Positions 5,048 through 6,091 of a stretch of DNA of 6,091 nt are shown piece by piece. Below the pieces are notes generated by a model. It was not told where the DNA came from. It did no database searches and saw only the letters and a list, made by a program, of their open reading frames with translations. This DNA comes from Actinomycetota bacterium (GTDB lineage Bacteria > Actinomycetota > Thermoleophilia > Gaiellales > Gaiellaceae): contig JACCYG010000332.1 of assembly GCA_013696595.1 (NCBI GenBank), positions 1-6,091 of the forward strand. Direction: 5' to 3'. Numbering within the stretch: position 1 is the first letter of the stretch; each line of letters starts with the position of its first letter. The position numbers and the translations under genes were made by a program.

Positions 5048-5883
5048 CCGCGGGGAGTCCGGATTGAACCGACGACTTCCGCCAGGATAGAGGTGTCCGC
5101 CGGAAGGGCGGCAAGCCTCTCGTTCACCCGTGCGCGCGCCTCGTCGGCAAGCTGGCGCGCCCGGTCGATCCCGTAGAGCGAGACGTAAGTGACCTTGCCT
5201 GCGGCCTCGTCCTTTCCCGGCGTCTTGCCGAGCTCGTCGGCCGTCCCGGTTGCGTCCAGGATGTCGTCCACGATCTGGAAGAGGAGGCCCAGCTCCTCGG
5301 CGAAGCGTCTCCACGGCGCGCGATCTCCTTCGGGCTTCTCGGCGACCGCGAGCGCCGCCTCGACCGATGCGGCGAGGAGTCGGCCGGTCTTGAGCCGGTG
5401 GAGCTCGGCGAGGCCGTTCCCGTCGAGCGCCCCGTCCGTCGTGACGTCCACGTATTGGCCGCCGATCATCCCGAGCGTTGCGTCCGCAAGGAGGCGGCCG
5501 ACTTCCGCAGTGGGATAGGAAAGCGCGAGCCGGAAGGCCTCGGTGAGGAGCGCGTCTCCCGCGAGGACCGCGACCCCCTCGCCAAAGCGGACATGTGCGC
5601 TTGGGCGGCCCCGGCGAAGGTCGTCGTCGTCTAGCGCCGGAAGGTCGTCGTGCACGAGGCTGAACGTATGGACGAGCTCGAGCGAACAGGCGGCCGGGAG
5701 CAGCTCATTCGTATTGCGGCCAAGCGCCTCCCCCGTCGCGAGGCAGAGCACAGGGCGAATCCGCTTGCCGCCGGCGAGAAGCGAGTAGCGAAGGGCCACT
5801 TCGAGCTCCCCGAGCTCGGTGGCGAAGGAGAGCGCGCTCAGGCGCTCCTCGACGAGGCTCCGAAGCTCCTCAGGAGGGCGCAT
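5044..5883 (-). CDS. ispA: Polyprenyl diphosphate synthase, probably farnesyl diphosphate synthase
   Basis: This trans-type prenyltransferase condenses isopentenyl diphosphate with allylic diphosphates in the cytoplasm, supplying chains for undecaprenyl carriers, quinones or carotenoids. Counting from the ATG at 5881-5883 (279 residues), it shows GGKRIRP (38-44), the first aspartate-rich motif DDLPALDDDDLRRGRP (79-94), GDALL (109-113), GGQYVDV (141-147), LKTGRLL (164-170) and the second aspartate-rich motif DDILD (206-210), ending with GKTPGKDEAAGKVTYVSL (219-236). The two extra residues in the first motif and F74, five before it, are typical of bacterial IspA and favour a C15 product over C20, although product length cannot be proved by eye. 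The open frame reaches 5934, but the ATG is preferred because GAGGA lies five bases upstream and the extra residues fall inside xseB. The xseB overlap is 14 nt. The stop TAG (5044-5046) interleaves with that of the convergent membrane gene. Confidence 0.92.
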   Translation of the reverse strand: MRPPEELRSLVEERLSALSFATELGELEVALRYSLLAGGKRIRPVLCLATGEALGRNTNELLPAACSLELVHTFSLVHDDLPALDDDDLRRGRPSAHVRFGEGVAVLAGDALLTEAFRLALSYPTAEVGRLLADATLGMIGGQYVDVTTDGALDGNGLAELHRLKTGRLLAASVEAALAVAEKPEGDRAPWRRFAEELGLLFQIVDDILDATGTADELGKTPGKDEAAGKVTYVSLYGIDRARQLADEARARVNERLAALPADTSILAEVVGSIRTPRG

Positions 5884-6061
5884 CGCGTTCCTCGCGGCGG
5901 AGCCGGTCGATCTCGCCCTGCACCTCCCTCGCAAGCTCGGCCATCTGGGTCAGCCGGTCGACCGCCTCCTCGGACGCATCGGTGCGCTCGAGTGCGGCGC
6001 GCTCGGCGTCGAGCCGGCCGAGCAGCTCCTGAAGGCGACGGGCCGACTCCGCCTGGCTCAA
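5870..6061 (-). CDS. xseB: Exodeoxyribonuclease VII small subunit, divergent
   Basis: XseB binds the XseA catalytic subunit in several copies to form exodeoxyribonuclease VII, which degrades single-stranded DNA to oligonucleotides in both directions. The 63-residue, almost wholly helical and highly charged sequence has the length and helix-turn-helix-pair shape of the family: LQELLGRLDAERAALER (10-26), a turn at TDASEEAV (27-34), then LTQMAELAREVQGEIDRLRREE (37-58). It does not show the usual FEEALAELEEIV or LExGELPLEEAL signatures clearly, so the call leans on position: directly upstream of ispA and downstream of a probable xseA end, the classic xseA-xseB-ispA order. The start is TTG at 6059-6061, whose TTGA overlaps the preceding stop by 4 nt; GGGGA and GGGAG lie just upstream. 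An unrelated small coiled-coil protein is the alternative. Confidence 0.68.
   Translation of the reverse strand: MSQAESARRLQELLGRLDAERAALERTDASEEAVDRLTQMAELAREVQGEIDRLRREERDAPS
5888..5893 (-). promoter_or_regulatory. Ribosome-binding site of ispA
   Basis: GAGGAA on the minus strand, four bases before the ATG at 5881-5883, is the clearest Shine-Dalgarno in the window. It decides the ispA start in favour of this ATG over starts further upstream (up to 5934). It lies within the 3' end of xseB. Confidence 0.65.
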
Positions 6062-6091
6062 TGCTCCCGTCCCCGCCGTTTCGCGTCGTAC
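6058..6091 (-). CDS. xseA: C-terminal end of a gene upstream of xseB, probably xseA (partial)
   Basis: On the minus strand the frame entering at base 6090 reads YDAKRRGREH and stops at TGA (6058-6060), overlapping the xseB TTG start by 4 nt. Only ten residues are visible, too few for identification by sequence; the short basic tail carries no motif. The exodeoxyribonuclease VII large subunit is inferred from the usual xseA-xseB order and the tight stop/start overlap. The rest of the gene lies beyond the window. Confidence 0.42.
   Translation of the reverse strand, partial: YDAKRRGREH

Noticed and set aside
5049..5075. tRNA-like T-arm on the minus strand (GGTTCAATCC followed by a TCCCCGCG tail)
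   Set aside because: There is no matching 5' acceptor strand, D-arm or anticodon arm in the 75 bases where they should lie, the T-stem has a mismatch, and the bases encode the ispA C-terminus. It is a chance match, not a tRNA or an attachment site I can support.
4574..5314. Long minus-strand open frame of 246 codons across the membrane-protein gene
   Set aside because: Its composition (runs of R, E, D, P, H with no domain) is that of an antisense shadow in GC-rich DNA. It overlaps the well-supported holin-family gene and the ispA 3' end in other frames.

Overview
This is a GC-rich stretch of bacterial chromosome that carries ordinary housekeeping genes. Codon use is strongly biased to G/C at third positions, and GTG or TTG starts outnumber ATG. 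The CTP synthase N-terminus, the acceptable alignment of TlyA with the mycobacterial protein, and the gene order xseA-xseB-polyprenyl synthase-tlyA-nadK-recN-pyrG suggest an actinobacterial-type genome. A deep-branching group such as Thermoleophilia is a reasonable guess, but the sequence alone does not settle it.

Layout, in the direction of transcription of the main block (minus strand, from the right edge leftward): the last codons of a probable xseA (6058-6091); xseB (5870-6061); a farnesyl/geranylgeranyl-type diphosphate synthase, ispA (5044-5883); then, after an opposite-strand gene, tlyA (3800-4567), nadK (3019-3828), recN (1362-3005), a small SRPBCC-fold protein (940-1365) and the N-terminal half of pyrG (37-876). 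The one plus-strand gene (4670-5047) encodes a four-helix membrane protein of the 'phage holin family' (Phage_holin_4_2 type). It starts divergently from tlyA and ends tail-to-tail with ispA, sharing a CTAG in which both stop codons are read.

The minus-strand genes are packed tightly: xseA/xseB overlap by TTGA, xseB/ispA by 14 nt, tlyA/nadK by up to 29 nt and recN/SRPBCC by GTGA, while nadK/recN are 13 nt apart. This implies two operons, xseAB-ispA and tlyA-nadK-recN-SRPBCC, with pyrG possibly read through from the second across a 63-nt gap. The roles are mixed: ssDNA nuclease, isoprenoid chain synthesis, rRNA 2'-O-methylation, NADP supply, DNA double-strand break repair and CTP synthesis. 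The cluster is a conserved neighbourhood rather than one pathway.

The most anomalous structure is at the left edge. Bases 1-63 are the exact reverse complement of bases 99-161, with a 35-nt spacer between them. This fold-back lies inside pyrG and cuts the enzyme at about residue 272, replacing the rest of the gene with its own mirrored sequence. It looks much more like a contig-end or library fold-back artefact than biology, so the pyrG 3' half should be considered missing data. I did not find a novel multi-gene system, mobile element, CRISPR array, complete tRNA or rRNA in this window. No gene-free stretch exceeds 300 bases; the largest is the 102-base divergent intergenic region at 4568-4669.
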